Assembly: GCF_001261775.1 (NCBI RefSeq)
Contig: NZ_LN868536.1
Span: 434,001-498,000, forward strand
Length of the DNA stretch: 64,000 nt
Reading direction: 5' to 3'
Source: Anaeromassilibacillus senegalensis
GTDB taxonomy: Bacteria; Bacillota; Clostridia; Oscillospirales; Acutalibacteraceae
In this document: in pieces, positions 49,578 through 59,400 of the stretch
Position numbering within the stretch: the first letter of the stretch is position 1
Layout of the letters: each line of letters begins with the position of its first letter
Made by a program: the position numbers and the translations under genes
The notes under the pieces: generated by a model
Told to the model about the DNA's origin: nothing
The model's database searches: none
What the model saw: only the letters and a program-made list of their open reading frames with translations

Positions 49578-50222
49578 ATCTGTTTCTTTAGTGGGTGCAG
49601 GGAAAGCTGTGTCGAGAATCAACGCAGCGGATTGGAGCATACCTATTTGAATGGGGGAAATATTATCACCCTCCCCAATTCCTCTGAAAAGCAAAAATCT
49701 TGTAAATAATTGAATCTCATCGTTTGTAAATCGATCAAAAATATGACCCTCTGCTTCAGTTGCCACTGGGGCAGAGGGCTTTTTTTTTCCTGAAACCGCA
49801 TTTTTGCTGTCAGCGTGTAAGGATTCAATCAGATAGTCTTTTTCAGCATCGCTGCCTTTTGTGATAGTGTATTGTAGTTCCATTAAGATATCAAAGATTA
49901 ATTTTTGATGTTTAGGGTTGCATTGAGATATCCCATCAGAAAGTTTCTTCAATACAAATGAAAAAGAATCACGCACTGCATCAACTGATTCTTCGTCATC
50001 CCATTTAAATGGCGGTTCAATTTGATTCGCTTCCCCTCTCAAATAAGTTCCAGATACGCCAAAATAATCTTCTAAAGCCGTCATTGCTTTAGAATTTGGT
50101 TCGCGTCGTCCACTTTCATAACTAGAAATACTATGGACAGAGATTCCGGTAGCTTCAGCTAATTGTTGACGAGAAATATTTTTATTCTTTCTCAATTCTT
50201 TGAGAGTATCAGAAAACGGCAT
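49551..50222 (-). CDS. XRE-family repressor (CI-like)
   Basis: A 223-aa regulator. Residues ~8-62 are a Cro/CI helix-turn-helix (SRQQLAEATGISVHSISSYE). The remaining ~150 residues are helical and lack the Ala-Gly cleavage site with Ser/Lys of LexA/CI peptidase domains, so it is unlikely to be inactivated by RecA-driven self-cleavage. It is divergent from a small Cro-like gene, with three GTAC-type operators between them. Its own promoter has an extended -10 (TGGTATAAT, minus strand, TATAAT at 50258-50253). Lower GC than its surroundings suggests horizontal origin. Confidence 0.82.
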   Translation of the reverse strand: MPFSDTLKELRKNKNISRQQLAEATGISVHSISSYESGRREPNSKAMTALEDYFGVSGTYLRGEANQIEPPFKWDDEESVDAVRDSFSFVLKKLSDGISQCNPKHQKLIFDILMELQYTITKGSDAEKDYLIESLHADSKNAVSGKKKPSAPVATEAEGHIFDRFTNDEIQLFTRFLLFRGIGEGDNISPIQIGMLQSAALILDTAFPAPTKETDLDDMSTRA

Positions 50223-50269
50223 ATATATTACCCCCTATTTCGCATTTGTTTTATTATACCAAGATAAAG

Positions 50270-50281
50270 GTACAAATGTAC
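50270..50281. promoter_or_regulatory. Operator 1 of the repressor/Cro switch
   Basis: GTACAAATGTAC, a 12-bp near-perfect inverted repeat (GTACA/TGTAC). It covers the -35 region of the repressor's own promoter, about 40 bp from operator 2. Confidence 0.72.
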
Positions 50282-50302
50282 AGGGTAGATTCAATTTTCC
50301 AC

Positions 50303-50331
50303 TTGACACGTACTTTTGTACAGAGTATAAT
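50303..50331 (+). promoter_or_regulatory. Promoter of the Cro-like gene
   Basis: A consensus SigA promoter: TTGACA (50303-50308), 17-bp spacer, TATAAT (50326-50331). Operator 2 fills the spacer and operator 3 lies just downstream, so bound repressor would block it. Confidence 0.85.
50310..50321. promoter_or_regulatory. Operator 2 of the repressor/Cro switch
   Basis: GTACTTTTGTAC, with GTAC half-sites as in operators 1 and 3. It sits between the -35 and -10 boxes of the plus-strand promoter. Confidence 0.72.
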
Positions 50332-50339
50332 TACAAAAA

Positions 50340-50351
50340 GTACAACTGTAC
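50340..50351. promoter_or_regulatory. Operator 3 of the repressor/Cro switch
   Basis: GTACAACTGTAC, sharing the GTACA-N2-TGTAC pattern of operator 1. It is centred 30 bp from operator 2, near the transcription start of the Cro-like gene. Confidence 0.72.
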
Positions 50352-50375
50352 ACGATTTGGAAAGGAGGATCAGAT

Positions 50376-50600
50376 ATGTATTTGCTTGCAGATGCCCAAA
50401 GGTTAAAGGACTATAGGATGGCTGCAGGACTAAGTATGAAGGGTCTTTCTAAACTTGCAGGACTGCCAGATAATGCTGTGTTACGTATTGAAAACGGAAA
50501 AACGAAACGAGTCAATCACTTGCGAGCAAAAGAAATAGCAAAAGTTCTGCGCTGTAAGGTAGACGATATTTTTATTATTGACAAACCGAAAGGAGCCTAA
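50376..50600 (+). CDS. Small Cro-like HTH protein
   Basis: A 74-aa protein that is almost entirely an XRE/Cro helix-turn-helix: MAAGLSMKGLSKLAGLPDNA (~16-35), then V-L-R-I-E-N-G-K (~36-43) and L-R-C-K-V-D-D-I-F (~59-67). AAAGGAGG lies just before the ATG. It is read divergently from the larger XRE repressor and is the first gene of a short rightward unit. It may act as the anti-repressor or second arm of a two-state switch. Confidence 0.8.
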   Translation: MYLLADAQRLKDYRMAAGLSMKGLSKLAGLPDNAVLRIENGKTKRVNHLRAKEIAKVLRCKVDDIFIIDKPKGA

Positions 50601-50603
50601 TCG

Positions 50604-50663
50604 TTGAAACGAGATGCAAGTATTCAGAGACAGCGAATTTTAAAAACTTACAGGAAACAATGA
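50604..50663 (+). CDS. Possible 19-aa ORF with TTG start
   Basis: A TTG 8 nt after AAAGGAG opens a 19-codon frame (MKRDASIQRQRILKTYRKQ). Its TGA overlaps the ATG of the next gene (ATGA). The basic peptide looks like the start of a phage-type gene cut short. It may only serve to couple translation of the following ORF. Confidence 0.35.
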   Translation: MKRDASIQRQRILKTYRKQ

Positions 50664-50902
50664 AGCCCCCTATTTCCTGGCTACAGCTCATGCAAAAGTA
50701 TCGGGCTATATATCCTGCCGATGCAAATACCGCATTTTTGCAAAAGATTGGCAAAATGCCGAGCTCTTACAAACGGTGGAAGCTAGGAACGAAATTTATT
50801 ACGGAGGACGACCTCTTGAATCTGCCTCCTAAAACCAAGCGTCATAAAATACATCGTTCCATCGGTCATCTTGATGATGGTACGCGGGAAGAAGTAAAGT
50901 GA
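50660..50902 (+). CDS. Hypothetical 80-aa protein of the switch region
   Basis: I do not recognise this protein. It has no signal peptide or membrane segment and is basic. It contains W-L-Q-L-M-Q-K-Y (~7-14) and S-Y-K-R-W-K-L-G-T (~36-44), which look like a small helical DNA-associated protein. It follows the Cro-like gene by about 60 bp with only a weak ribosome site (AGGAA). It probably belongs to the same horizontally acquired unit. Confidence 0.55.
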   Translation: MKPPISWLQLMQKYRAIYPADANTAFLQKIGKMPSSYKRWKLGTKFITEDDLLNLPPKTKRHKIHRSIGHLDDGTREEVK

Positions 50903-51065
50903 ATGATCTTGCTAATGAAATATACCTTGTATAATGTTGTGGACTGCATGGGAGAGTGCGGGATTAAAATCAGCGTGCAGTCTGTCAATTGTCATGCACA
51001 ATTGTGCTCTTGAATGACAAAGTCTTTTTTTGCTGTGTGGATTTTTTTGCGGCGAAAAAGAAAAG

Positions 51066-51094
51066 TTGTAATCTGGGAATTCACATGATACGAT
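51066..51094 (+). promoter_or_regulatory. Candidate promoter of the plus-strand giant enzyme genes
   Basis: TTGTAA (51066-51071) and TACGAT (51089-51094) are 17 bp apart, 130 bp before the 1680-aa gene. Both boxes deviate from consensus, so activation by a regulator would be expected. Nothing else in 50903-51222 looks like a promoter. Confidence 0.4.
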
Positions 51095-51136
51095 ATAAAA
51101 GAAAAGGATTTTGTGTTAGAATTTTATTCAAAAGTA

Positions 51137-51163
51137 CAAACAATCATCTTGGGTGATTGTTTG
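51137..51163 (+). promoter_or_regulatory. Leader hairpin before the GH97 gene
   Basis: CAAACAATCA (51137-51146) pairs with TGATTGTTTG (51154-51163) around a 7-nt loop. There is no T tract, so it is a leader structure or a protein-binding inverted repeat and not a terminator. Confidence 0.5.
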
Positions 51164-51222
51164 AGAAAGAAAGGAGGCAAGAGGTGAGAGCCCTTTTATT
51201 TTAAATTTAGGAGGAGTTGCAC

Positions 51223-54200
51223 ATGAAAAGGAGTACATGGCGTTCATTTTTGGCAATGGCACTGGCAATTCAAATGGCCGCGTCGGGATCCGCGCTGACT
51301 TTTGCACAGGCGGTACAGATGGAGGTCCGTCCCTCCGCTGCGATTTCAGAGGTGGCCGAGGAGGAAGGCGTCTACATCAGCGATTTGCAGTGGGCTTCTG
51401 CAACGACGGCATGGGGACAGCCACAAAAGGACCAGGGGTTGGACAATAAGCCGCTGCGATTCCGCGACGGAGCGGGCGGCCATATCTTCTACGAAAAGGG
51501 AATCTGTATCCATGCTCCATCCAAGCTGGTCTATGATATTGAGGGGATGGGCGCGGAGGAATTTACTTCCTGGGTCGGTATCCACGACGGAGAAAATAAC
51601 GATAAGAAAGAGAAAAGTTCCTGCGAGTTTGTCGTCGAGATCGACGGGGAAGAGGTTTACCGAAGCGATGTGCGCAGGATGGACAGCGGCCCGCTGCAAA
51701 TCAGCGTAGCCATTCCAGAGGGGGCCAAGACGTTGTCGCTGATTACGACGGACGGCGGCGACGGGGACAAGCAGGGGGACCACAGCACGTGGGCCGACGC
51801 AAAGCTGCTGCTGAATGAAGCGGTTTTGAAGAGCCTGAAGTCTGTTTCAGTCCGCGCGGAAAAAAATATGCTGGATGTCGGCGAGAATGTTCCGTTAACC
51901 GTAGCCGGTACGTTGGTGGATGGGACGGCCGCGGCCTTTGAGGAAGGCGACCTTGTGTTCAGCAGCAGCGATTCGGCGGTTGCTTCAGTTTCAGATGCTG
52001 GCGTTGTGACCGCGTTGGCCAATGGTATTGCGGAGATCACCTGTGAGGCGACCCTTGGCGGAGTAACGAAGACTGCGTCCGTGGAAATTGTTGTAGGACA
52101 GGAAGTAGAGGGCCGCGTCTGGTCCCTGCAATCGCCCGACCAGTCGGTGCAGACCATTCTCCGCCTCAGTGAGTCCGGCGCGCTTTCCTACACGGTGCTG
52201 CGGGAGGACAAGACTGTCCTCGACTGGGCGGCATTGGGAATGGAAACAAACCTTGCCAATTTCTCGGAAGGGCTGGAATATGCCGGTGTTTCCGATGTGG
52301 TAAAGATCGATGAAACCTATACGGTGCCATCCCACAAAAAGGCGGCGTATGTCAACCGCGCAGAGGAGCGCACGGTCTCCTTTACCAAGGACGGCGCGCG
52401 GTTTGACGTAATCGTCCGCGCGTATGACGACGGCATCGCGGTCCGTTACGGGATTTCAGGCGATGCGGACGCGCTTTCCATCACCGGAGAAAATACCGCG
52501 TTTCAGGTACCGGCGGGTTCCACCGCATGGGCCATGCCGTATACCGGCAGCGGCTTCTCCTATGAGGCCTCCTTCTCAGAGGTAGCCATTGAGAAGCTGA
52601 ACGGCAATCAATCGATCCCGCTTTTGATCAAGACGCCGGACGATGTGTACGCGCTGCTCACTGAGGCGGACCTCAGCGGAGCATATTCCGGTTCCATGGT
52701 CAAAACGGACGGCACCGGCCTGTTACAGATCACGCCTTCCGTCGAGCAGGGCTCCAGGCCGATCGAGACAGGCGCACCGTTCCTGTCGCCGTGGCGCACG
52801 GCGATCATCGGCACGCTGAGCGATATCGTGGAAAATACGATGGTGGAAAACCTCAGCCCCGATCCGGACCCGGAGGTACAGGACGACTATTCCTGGGTTA
52901 AGCCCGGCGTTTCCTCCTGGACCTGGCTGGTGGGCGGCTTCAATATGCAGAGCGATACCACTGCCATCAAGGAATACATCGACTTTGCAGCTGAAATGGG
53001 TTGGGAGTATTTCATTATGGACCGCGGCTGGCAGCCGGAGGCGCCGAACCCGGATCATCAGCGCTATGCATACGAAGGCTATTTTGACTGGTACGACGAA
53101 ATCCAGGCATATGCGGACGAAAAGGGCGTCGGCCTGATCGCGTGGGTCATCTGTGACGATCTCAACACGCCGGAGAAGCGCGCCGCGCGCCTGCCGGATT
53201 GGGCGGCGAAGGGTATCAAGGGGATCAAGGTCGATTTCTTTGACAGCGAGGCCCAGAGCCGGATGCAGTTGTACGACGATATCTACAAAGACTGTGCAAA
53301 GTACGGCCTGGTTGTCAACGCGCATGGCGCGAATAAGCCGACCGGCGAAGTGCGCACCTACCCGAACGTGTTGACGCGTGAGGCGGTCCGCGGCGAGGAG
53401 CATTCCCTTACGCCGTTCCAGTATTCCGTCATTCCGTTCACACGCGCCGCGGTTGGGCCGGCGGATGTGACGGAGCAAATCTATCCGCGCGGCAGCAACC
53501 CGACTACCACCGGTTTCCAGGCGGCGCTCTCCGTGCTGGTGCAGAGCGGCATGCACTGTCTGGCCAGCAGTATTGCGGATTACCGCAGCAGCCCGGCTTA
53601 CTCCCTCTACCAGAATATGCCGGTGGTATGGGACGACACGAAGCTGCTCGACGGCGAGGTGGGCGACTTTACCACCATGGTGCGCCGCAGCGGCGAGGAC
53701 TGGTACGGCGCCTGTGTTTCCGTTGACGCCCGCAACGCGGAGTTCCCGCTGGACTTCCTGGGCGACGGTTCCTATTATGCATTGATTTACCGCGACGGCT
53801 CCGGCGACAAGCGCAGCATGGCGTTTGAGGCAAAGGAAGTGACCAGTGCGGATACGCTTTCGATCCCGGTCAAAGCGGGCGGCGGCTGCGCGGTTAAGAT
53901 TTTGAAAGAGAAACCCTCCAGCATTACGTCCGTCGTATTGGATCAGACGGAGATGACGCTGCAGCAGGGCCAGTCGGCGACCATTACGGCGACCTTCCAG
54001 CCGGAAGACGCGCTGCTCCGCGATTTGGTGTGGTCTTCCAGCGATGAGACGGTTGCTTCCGTTTCCGCGGGGAAGGTCACGGCGCTGCAGCCCGGCACTG
54101 CGATCATTACGGTGGCGTCTGCATTGAGCCCGGATGTCAAGGCGGAATGCGTGGTCACCGTTAAGGCAAAGCCGTATCTGGTTAACGATGCGGTATGGGG

Positions 54201-56265
54201 CGTCAGGCGTGAGAATCCGGGGGCCCTGCAGTACAATTCCGAAAATTCCATCACAGTTACTTCCCAATACGGCGATGTGTCGCAGACCACCGGGGACCGC
54301 ACCATAAAGAATATGATGCTGACGGTGCCTGCAGATGAAGACTTTACCGCAACGGTCAAGGTAACCGGCGATTTTAACGCGTCGTTCCAAACCGGTGCGC
54401 TGGCTGCCATGACGGATGAAACCCACCTGATTGCCACCATGCGCCGTTTCCATGAAAAATTTGGCGGCAATTGCTTTGACTTTATGAAGTACGAGAATGG
54501 TTATAAAGAGTTGACGGCGCCCGATACCCAGAACGGGAAACCGGCCTGGCTGAAGCTGACAAAGAAAGGGACGACCTTTACCTCCTCTTACAGCTACGAT
54601 AACCAGACCTGGGTCAGCTTGGGCGAGCAGGTCTGTACATCGGTTGGAAATGCGGGCAAAGAGAATATCAAGCTGGGCGTAATGGCGTTCAACGGCGGCC
54701 GTGAGATCAGCACGGATGTCACCTTTGAGGACTTCACCTATTATCCGGGCGACAGCACAGAAGGAACTGTCCTTCCGTTTGGCGTTGTCAATCCGGCGGC
54801 GCAGCCAAGTGAGCTCAGCGTCAACTACGGCAAGAATGTAACGCTGAAGGTAAACGGCGAAGAGCAGAAACTGGCGGACCTGATCGGCAGGTATACCCAG
54901 AAGGATGTGGACAGCGGCACGAAGCTGCAACTGGCGTTCGCGCCGCGGCTTGAAAACGAGCTGTTCCGCTCTGTCTCCGTGAACGGCGCGGAACCGACGG
55001 TCATCAGCGGCAGAGAATACCGGTATGATTTCACAATGGGCATGGATGCGGCAAACCTGCAATTTGTCTTTGAGACGGTCAACAAGACCACGCTGGACCA
55101 GGTGGTCGCCTATGCAAAAGCGCGCATCGATGCGGGTGAAATAAAAGGTTTGATCCCGGTGGTGCAGGAGAAGTTCATGGCGGCGTACGACGCGGCGGTC
55201 GCGGTGCAGAAGGATGCGGCGGCGACACAGGGCGAGATCAACACCGCGTGGAAAGACCTGATGAATATGCTCCACTATCTGGAGTTCAAACCGGGCGACA
55301 AGAAGGATCTCGACCATTGGATTACCGTGGCAGAGAGCATGAACGCGGACCTGTTCACAGAGGCGAGCTGGGCAGTCGTCGCAAACGCATTGGCAGAAGC
55401 CAAGGGCGTGATGGCAGACGAAAATGCGCTGCAGGGCGATATTACAAAGGCGCGGGATACCCTGTATGACGCGATTATGGCTCTGGTGGACAAGGTAGAC
55501 CGCACAGAGCTGGATGCGTTCATTGCGGAAGGCACGAGAATCGAAGGCATTCTGGATACCGATTACCTGCCGGTTGGACAGGAAGCGTTCAAGGCGGCAT
55601 TGAAAGCGGCGAGAGAGCTGCCGGCGGATGCAGACCAGGCGGCGGTCAACGCAGCGGCGCTGCGGCTGGTAGAAGCCATGTCGGGCCTGCGCCTGATCCC
55701 GACCAAAGAAGCGCTGAAAGAACAGATCGACGACGCAGAGAGCATCGACCGCAGCCTGTACACAGCTTCCAGCCTGATGACTCTGGATGAGAAGATTGCG
55801 GCGGCGAAGGATGTATATGGAAGAGAAGCGTTACCGGAAGAGATCACAAAAGCGTTTGACGAGCTGGTGGACGCACAGGAGAAGCTGACGAAGAGACAGG
55901 AAAATGGCAAAACAAGCTCCGGCAGCAGCACCAGAGTTGCGGACAACAGCTACGGTTCCGCGGGCACGGCGGTTGCCGGCGCGCAGAACACGGCGGCCTA
56001 TGTACGCTCGGATACGACGATGAACTTTGCGCTGAAGAGAGGGCAGGCGTACTGCTTCAAGATGACGGTGGTCAACGGCAATGGCCTGGCGCCGAACTTC
56101 ACGGTTGGCGACGGCAGCGTGCTGAAGACGCAGTTTGTGGCGCAGATCGGCAACGATTACTACTTCAGAGTGTGGGCGATTGGCGCGCCGGGCACAAGTG
56201 CGGGCGTGTATACTTCCCTGAACGGTAAGGAAGCTGTCAAACACTGCACGGTTTCAATTGCTTGA
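51223..56265 (+). CDS. Giant secreted GH97 glycoside hydrolase
   Basis: A 1680-aa exported enzyme. Order: signal peptide (1-28); NPCBM carbohydrate-binding domain (~47-205); Big_2 (~210-290); GH97 (~295-890) with GIKVDFFDSE (Asp671 at the nucleophile position) and HGANKPTGEVRTYPN (~705); second Big_2 (~901-982); a concanavalin/DUF1349-like domain (~985-1178); then the shared tail: beta-domain (~1199-1290), four FIVAR repeats (~1290-1563), linker, terminal domain ending KHCTVSIA. The start at 51223 follows GGAGGAG by 6 nt. The DFFD motif suggests the retaining, alpha-galactosidase-like GH97 branch. There is no terminator before the next giant gene 148 bp downstream, so the two are probably one operon. 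Confidence 0.88.
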   Translation: MKRSTWRSFLAMALAIQMAASGSALTFAQAVQMEVRPSAAISEVAEEEGVYISDLQWASATTAWGQPQKDQGLDNKPLRFRDGAGGHIFYEKGICIHAPSKLVYDIEGMGAEEFTSWVGIHDGENNDKKEKSSCEFVVEIDGEEVYRSDVRRMDSGPLQISVAIPEGAKTLSLITTDGGDGDKQGDHSTWADAKLLLNEAVLKSLKSVSVRAEKNMLDVGENVPLTVAGTLVDGTAAAFEEGDLVFSSSDSAVASVSDAGVVTALANGIAEITCEATLGGVTKTASVEIVVGQEVEGRVWSLQSPDQSVQTILRLSESGALSYTVLREDKTVLDWAALGMETNLANFSEGLEYAGVSDVVKIDETYTVPSHKKAAYVNRAEERTVSFTKDGARFDVIVRAYDDGIAVRYGISGDADALSITGENTAFQVPAGSTAWAMPYTGSGFSYEASFSEVAIEKLNGNQSIPLLIKTPDDVYALLTEADLSGAYSGSMVKTDGTGLLQITPSVEQGSRPIETGAPFLSPWRTAIIGTLSDIVENTMVENLSPDPDPEVQDDYSWVKPGVSSWTWLVGGFNMQSDTTAIKEYIDFAAEMGWEYFIMDRGWQPEAPNPDHQRYAYEGYFDWYDEIQAYADEKGVGLIAWVICDDLNTPEKRAARLPDWAAKGIKGIKVDFFDSEAQSRMQLYDDIYKDCAKYGLVVNAHGANKPTGEVRTYPNVLTREAVRGEEHSLTPFQYSVIPFTRAAVGPADVTEQIYPRGSNPTTTGFQAALSVLVQSGMHCLASSIADYRSSPAYSLYQNMPVVWDDTKLLDGEVGDFTTMVRRSGEDWYGACVSVDARNAEFPLDFLGDGSYYALIYRDGSGDKRSMAFEAKEVTSADTLSIPVKAGGGCAVKILKEKPSSITSVVLDQTEMTLQQGQSATITATFQPEDALLRDLVWSSSDETVASVSAGKVTALQPGTAIITVASALSPDVKAECVVTVKAKPYLVNDAVWGVRRENPGALQYNSENSITVTSQYGDVSQTTGDRTIKNMMLTVPADEDFTATVKVTGDFNASFQTGALAAMTDETHLIATMRRFHEKFGGNCFDFMKYENGYKELTAPDTQNGKPAWLKLTKKGTTFTSSYSYDNQTWVSLGEQVCTSVGNAGKENIKLGVMAFNGGREISTDVTFEDFTYYPGDSTEGTVLPFGVVNPAAQPSELSVNYGKNVTLKVNGEEQKLADLIGRYTQKDVDSGTKLQLAFAPRLENELFRSVSVNGAEPTVISGREYRYDFTMGMDAANLQFVFETVNKTTLDQVVAYAKARIDAGEIKGLIPVVQEKFMAAYDAAVAVQKDAAATQGEINTAWKDLMNMLHYLEFKPGDKKDLDHWITVAESMNADLFTEASWAVVANALAEAKGVMADENALQGDITKARDTLYDAIMALVDKVDRTELDAFIAEGTRIEGILDTDYLPVGQEAFKAALKAARELPADADQAAVNAAALRLVEAMSGLRLIPTKEALKEQIDDAESIDRSLYTASSLMTLDEKIAAAKDVYGREALPEEITKAFDELVDAQEKLTKRQENGKTSSGSSTRVADNSYGSAGTAVAGAQNTAAYVRSDTTMNFALKRGQAYCFKMTVVNGNGLAPNFTVGDGSVLKTQFVAQIGNDYYFRVWAIGAPGTSAGVYTSLNGKEAVKHCTVSIA
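54820..56265 (+). repeat. Long direct repeat, copy 1 (shared tail module)
   Basis: 1446 bp that align without a single insertion or deletion with 62312-63757 (constant offset 7492). The encoded 481 residues differ at about 17 positions by my count, many of them in one block (codons at ~55805-55845). The identity starts sharply at GTCAACTACGGCAAG; the sequence upstream is unrelated. Confidence 0.92.
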
Positions 56266-56413
56266 TTCGTGTCATGGAAAAGCACTTCAAGAGATAAAAG
56301 AATGCTTTGTTTTTAGCAGGTGTTTTCAATGGCGGGCGCCGTCGGCACGACTTGGCCGAACGTCCGCCATTGGCCTGCGGACAAAGGGATCGTGGAATGG
56401 AGGAGAAAAAGTA

Positions 56414-59400
56414 GTGGAGAAAAGAAAAAGAGTTCTGTCGCTGGCGCTGAGTGCCGCGATGCTGTTGACGGCGGTTTTCCCCGGTCCGGGCGCATTTGCT
56501 GCGCGGCAAAAGGCGGCGCCGTCCATCCCGGAGGATGCCGAGAGGGTGCAGTCGCAGGACGGTTCCGTTGAGGCCGGATTCTGGCTGGATGAGAACGGGA
56601 AACCCATGTATGCCGTCCAGTACAAGGATAAGCTGGTGGTGGAGCCGTCCGCCATGGGAATGGAGCTGACCTTCCTGGATGCGTCGCTTTCCGGTACGTA
56701 CGATACCGGTTTTACCCTGTTGGGAACCGAACTGCGCGAGGATGTGGACGAATCCTGGATCAACCATTTTGGAGATCGAAAGGAAGTCCCCAACGTTTAC
56801 GATGAACTGACGCTGCAATACGAGGCGGAAAACGGGGTAGAGATTGACGTCGTGTGCCGTGTATCCGACGAGGGCGCGGCGTTTCGCTATGAGTTCCCGC
56901 AGAGCGATGCGGCGCCGGAATTCCAGATTGATCAGGAGCGGACCTATTTCAATCTGGACAACAGCGCGACCGCGTATGTACATGTCAACCGCAATCAGAC
57001 CGAGGTACAGAAAATCCCCGTCGATGAGCTGGCAGCGGTGAAAAACGGGTATTTCCGCCCGCTGACTGTGATTGGCAGCGGCTATGCCATGACCGTCACC
57101 GAGGCAAACCAGGTGGACTACACCCGGGTACACTTTACGCAGGACGGCGAGGACGGCACGCTGCGCACAATGTTCAATGGCACGTCGGATAACTCCGACC
57201 TGGTGCCGGAACATAAGGTGGACCCTGTGACAGTGGATGTGTCGACAGATAAGTTTGCGACCTCTTGGCGCACCTTCGTTTTAGGCGACCACGAGGGCCA
57301 GCTGCTGGAACACAGCTATCTGGTAAAAAATCTCAATCCAGAATGCGCGCTGGACGATACCAGCTGGATTGAGCCGGGAACGGTGCTGCGCTCCGGCCTG
57401 TCCGAGGAGCGGGCAAAGGCGGCAATTGACTTTGCCGCCGGTCACAACGTCCCGTATGTACATTTTGACGCAGGCTGGTACGGCCCGGAAGGCAATATGA
57501 ACAGCGACCCGTGGGAATGCATCAAATTTGACTTTTCCACCGTCCGCGACTACGCGGAGGAGCACGGCGTCAAATTGATGGTGTATGTCAATTACCGCCA
57601 TTTGGAAGATCAGTACAATCGGGGCCAACTGGATGCGCTGTTCCAGCATTATGTGGACGATTTCGGCATTTCGGGCATCAAGTTCGGCTTTGTGCCGGTT
57701 GGCTCGCAGGCTTCCACCAAAATGGTTTATGAGTGGGTCAAAATCGCGGCGGAAAACCACCTGATCGTGGACATCCACGACGAGATGCTGCCCACCGGCT
57801 ACGAGCGTACCTATCCGAACCTTTTGAGCATGGAGGCCATCCACGGCGACGAGGAAAACCCGTATGCGGAGGAGGATCTCGGCTATCTGTTTACCCGCTC
57901 CATCGCGGGTCAGGCAGACCATACCTGGTGCTACAACCAGACCAAGAACACCACCAAGGCGTTCAAATTTGCGGGCTCCATCGCATTCTTCTCACCGCTG
58001 GTTTTCCCGTACTGGTACGATGACGGCGCGATTGACCGCATTGACACCAAGCCGCTCGGCCTGTGGGACAACCTGCCCACCGTATGGGATGATACAAAGG
58101 TTTTGGAAGCGTCCATTGAAAAGTATGCGACCATCGCCCGGCGTTCCGGAGAGCAGTGGTTCCTTGCCAGCCTTTCCGCGGATGATGGGAAAACACTGGA
58201 GCTTCCGCTGGATTTTCTCGACCCGGATACGACGTACAAGGCGGAGTTCTTTACGAATGATCCCCAAAACGACCGCAATGTGGCGCTGTTCACCTATCTG
58301 GTGGACGCGGATACCTTCCTGAAAAACCGCACGCCCTACAACGCCGGCTATTCGGTGATGATGACCCCGGCCACTGCGGAGGAAGAGGAGACCCTGCCGG
58401 TCTATTCTGCCTCTTTTGACGATGCAGAGGCTGTGATTGAAAAAATTGCCGGTGTCGGAGACGTTACGGTGGAGAATGCAGAGGAAAAACAGCCGCTGCT
58501 TCAGGAGATCCGCGTCGCATACGATGCGCTCAATACCGCGCAGAAACTGTATGTGACAAATTACCAGTCGTTTGTGGAAAAGGAATCCTATCTGGATACC
58601 CTGTACAACCATCCGCTGCGCGCTCTTACCGTCAACGGCGAGTCGTTTGCGGATTTTGACCCGGATACATTCAGCTACAACGTGGTGCTGCAGGGCGGCG
58701 CGGACGTCCCGGAAATCGGCGGCGTCGCGGAGGATGGCAGCGAGGTCACGGCGGTTTCCCAGGTGAAAACCCTGCCTGGTTCCGCAACGATTACGGCGGC
58801 CAACCGCTTTGCGGAAAAAACGTATACCGTAAATTTTGCCATCCCGGATGAGGAACTTTCCGTTTACGCAGGCGACATGCCCACACCGGCGCTGGATGGA
58901 AGAAAAGAATATAAGATCAATACCAACCGCGGCGGCGGAGCCCTCACCCTGTACGATGGCGGCGGGCAAAAGAAAACGTTCCCAAAGGGCATTGGCACCC
59001 ACGCCAATACGAACATTACCTATTCCATCGAGGGCATGGGCATCACGCGCTTCCAGGCGTTCTGCGGCGTGAGCGCGGACAACGGCAAGGATAACAATAA
59101 AGTCAAATGCCAGGTCTATGTGGACAATACCCTTGCCTTTGATTCCGGCGTCATCATGCAGAAAACGCCCTATCAGAGCATTGACATTGATGTCAGCGGG
59201 GCCAAAACGGTCAAGCTGGTGGCCAACGACGGCGGCGACGGCATCTCCAACGACCACGTCAACTGGTGCGAGGCGAAATTCATCATTGGTGAAATCTTTA
59301 CCACACCGATCACGCACATGGTTGAGAAGGCGGAAACCTGCCTTGCCACTCTGACCGACGAGGCCCAAAAAGCGGAGCTGCAGCAGGCAATCGACGCGGC

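Noticed and set aside
52723..55317. 864-codon minus-strand ORF inside the 1680-aa GH97 gene (and similar ones at 17978-20419, 32707-35256, 60791-62809)
   Set aside because: Antisense frames of strongly biased coding DNA. The real genes show signal peptides, catalytic motifs and ribosome sites; the shadows show none.
56266..56413. Remnant tail behind the 1680-aa gene (codons M-E-K-H-F-K-R-stop near 56274)
   Set aside because: Only K-H-F resembles the hallmark; too little to separate from chance.
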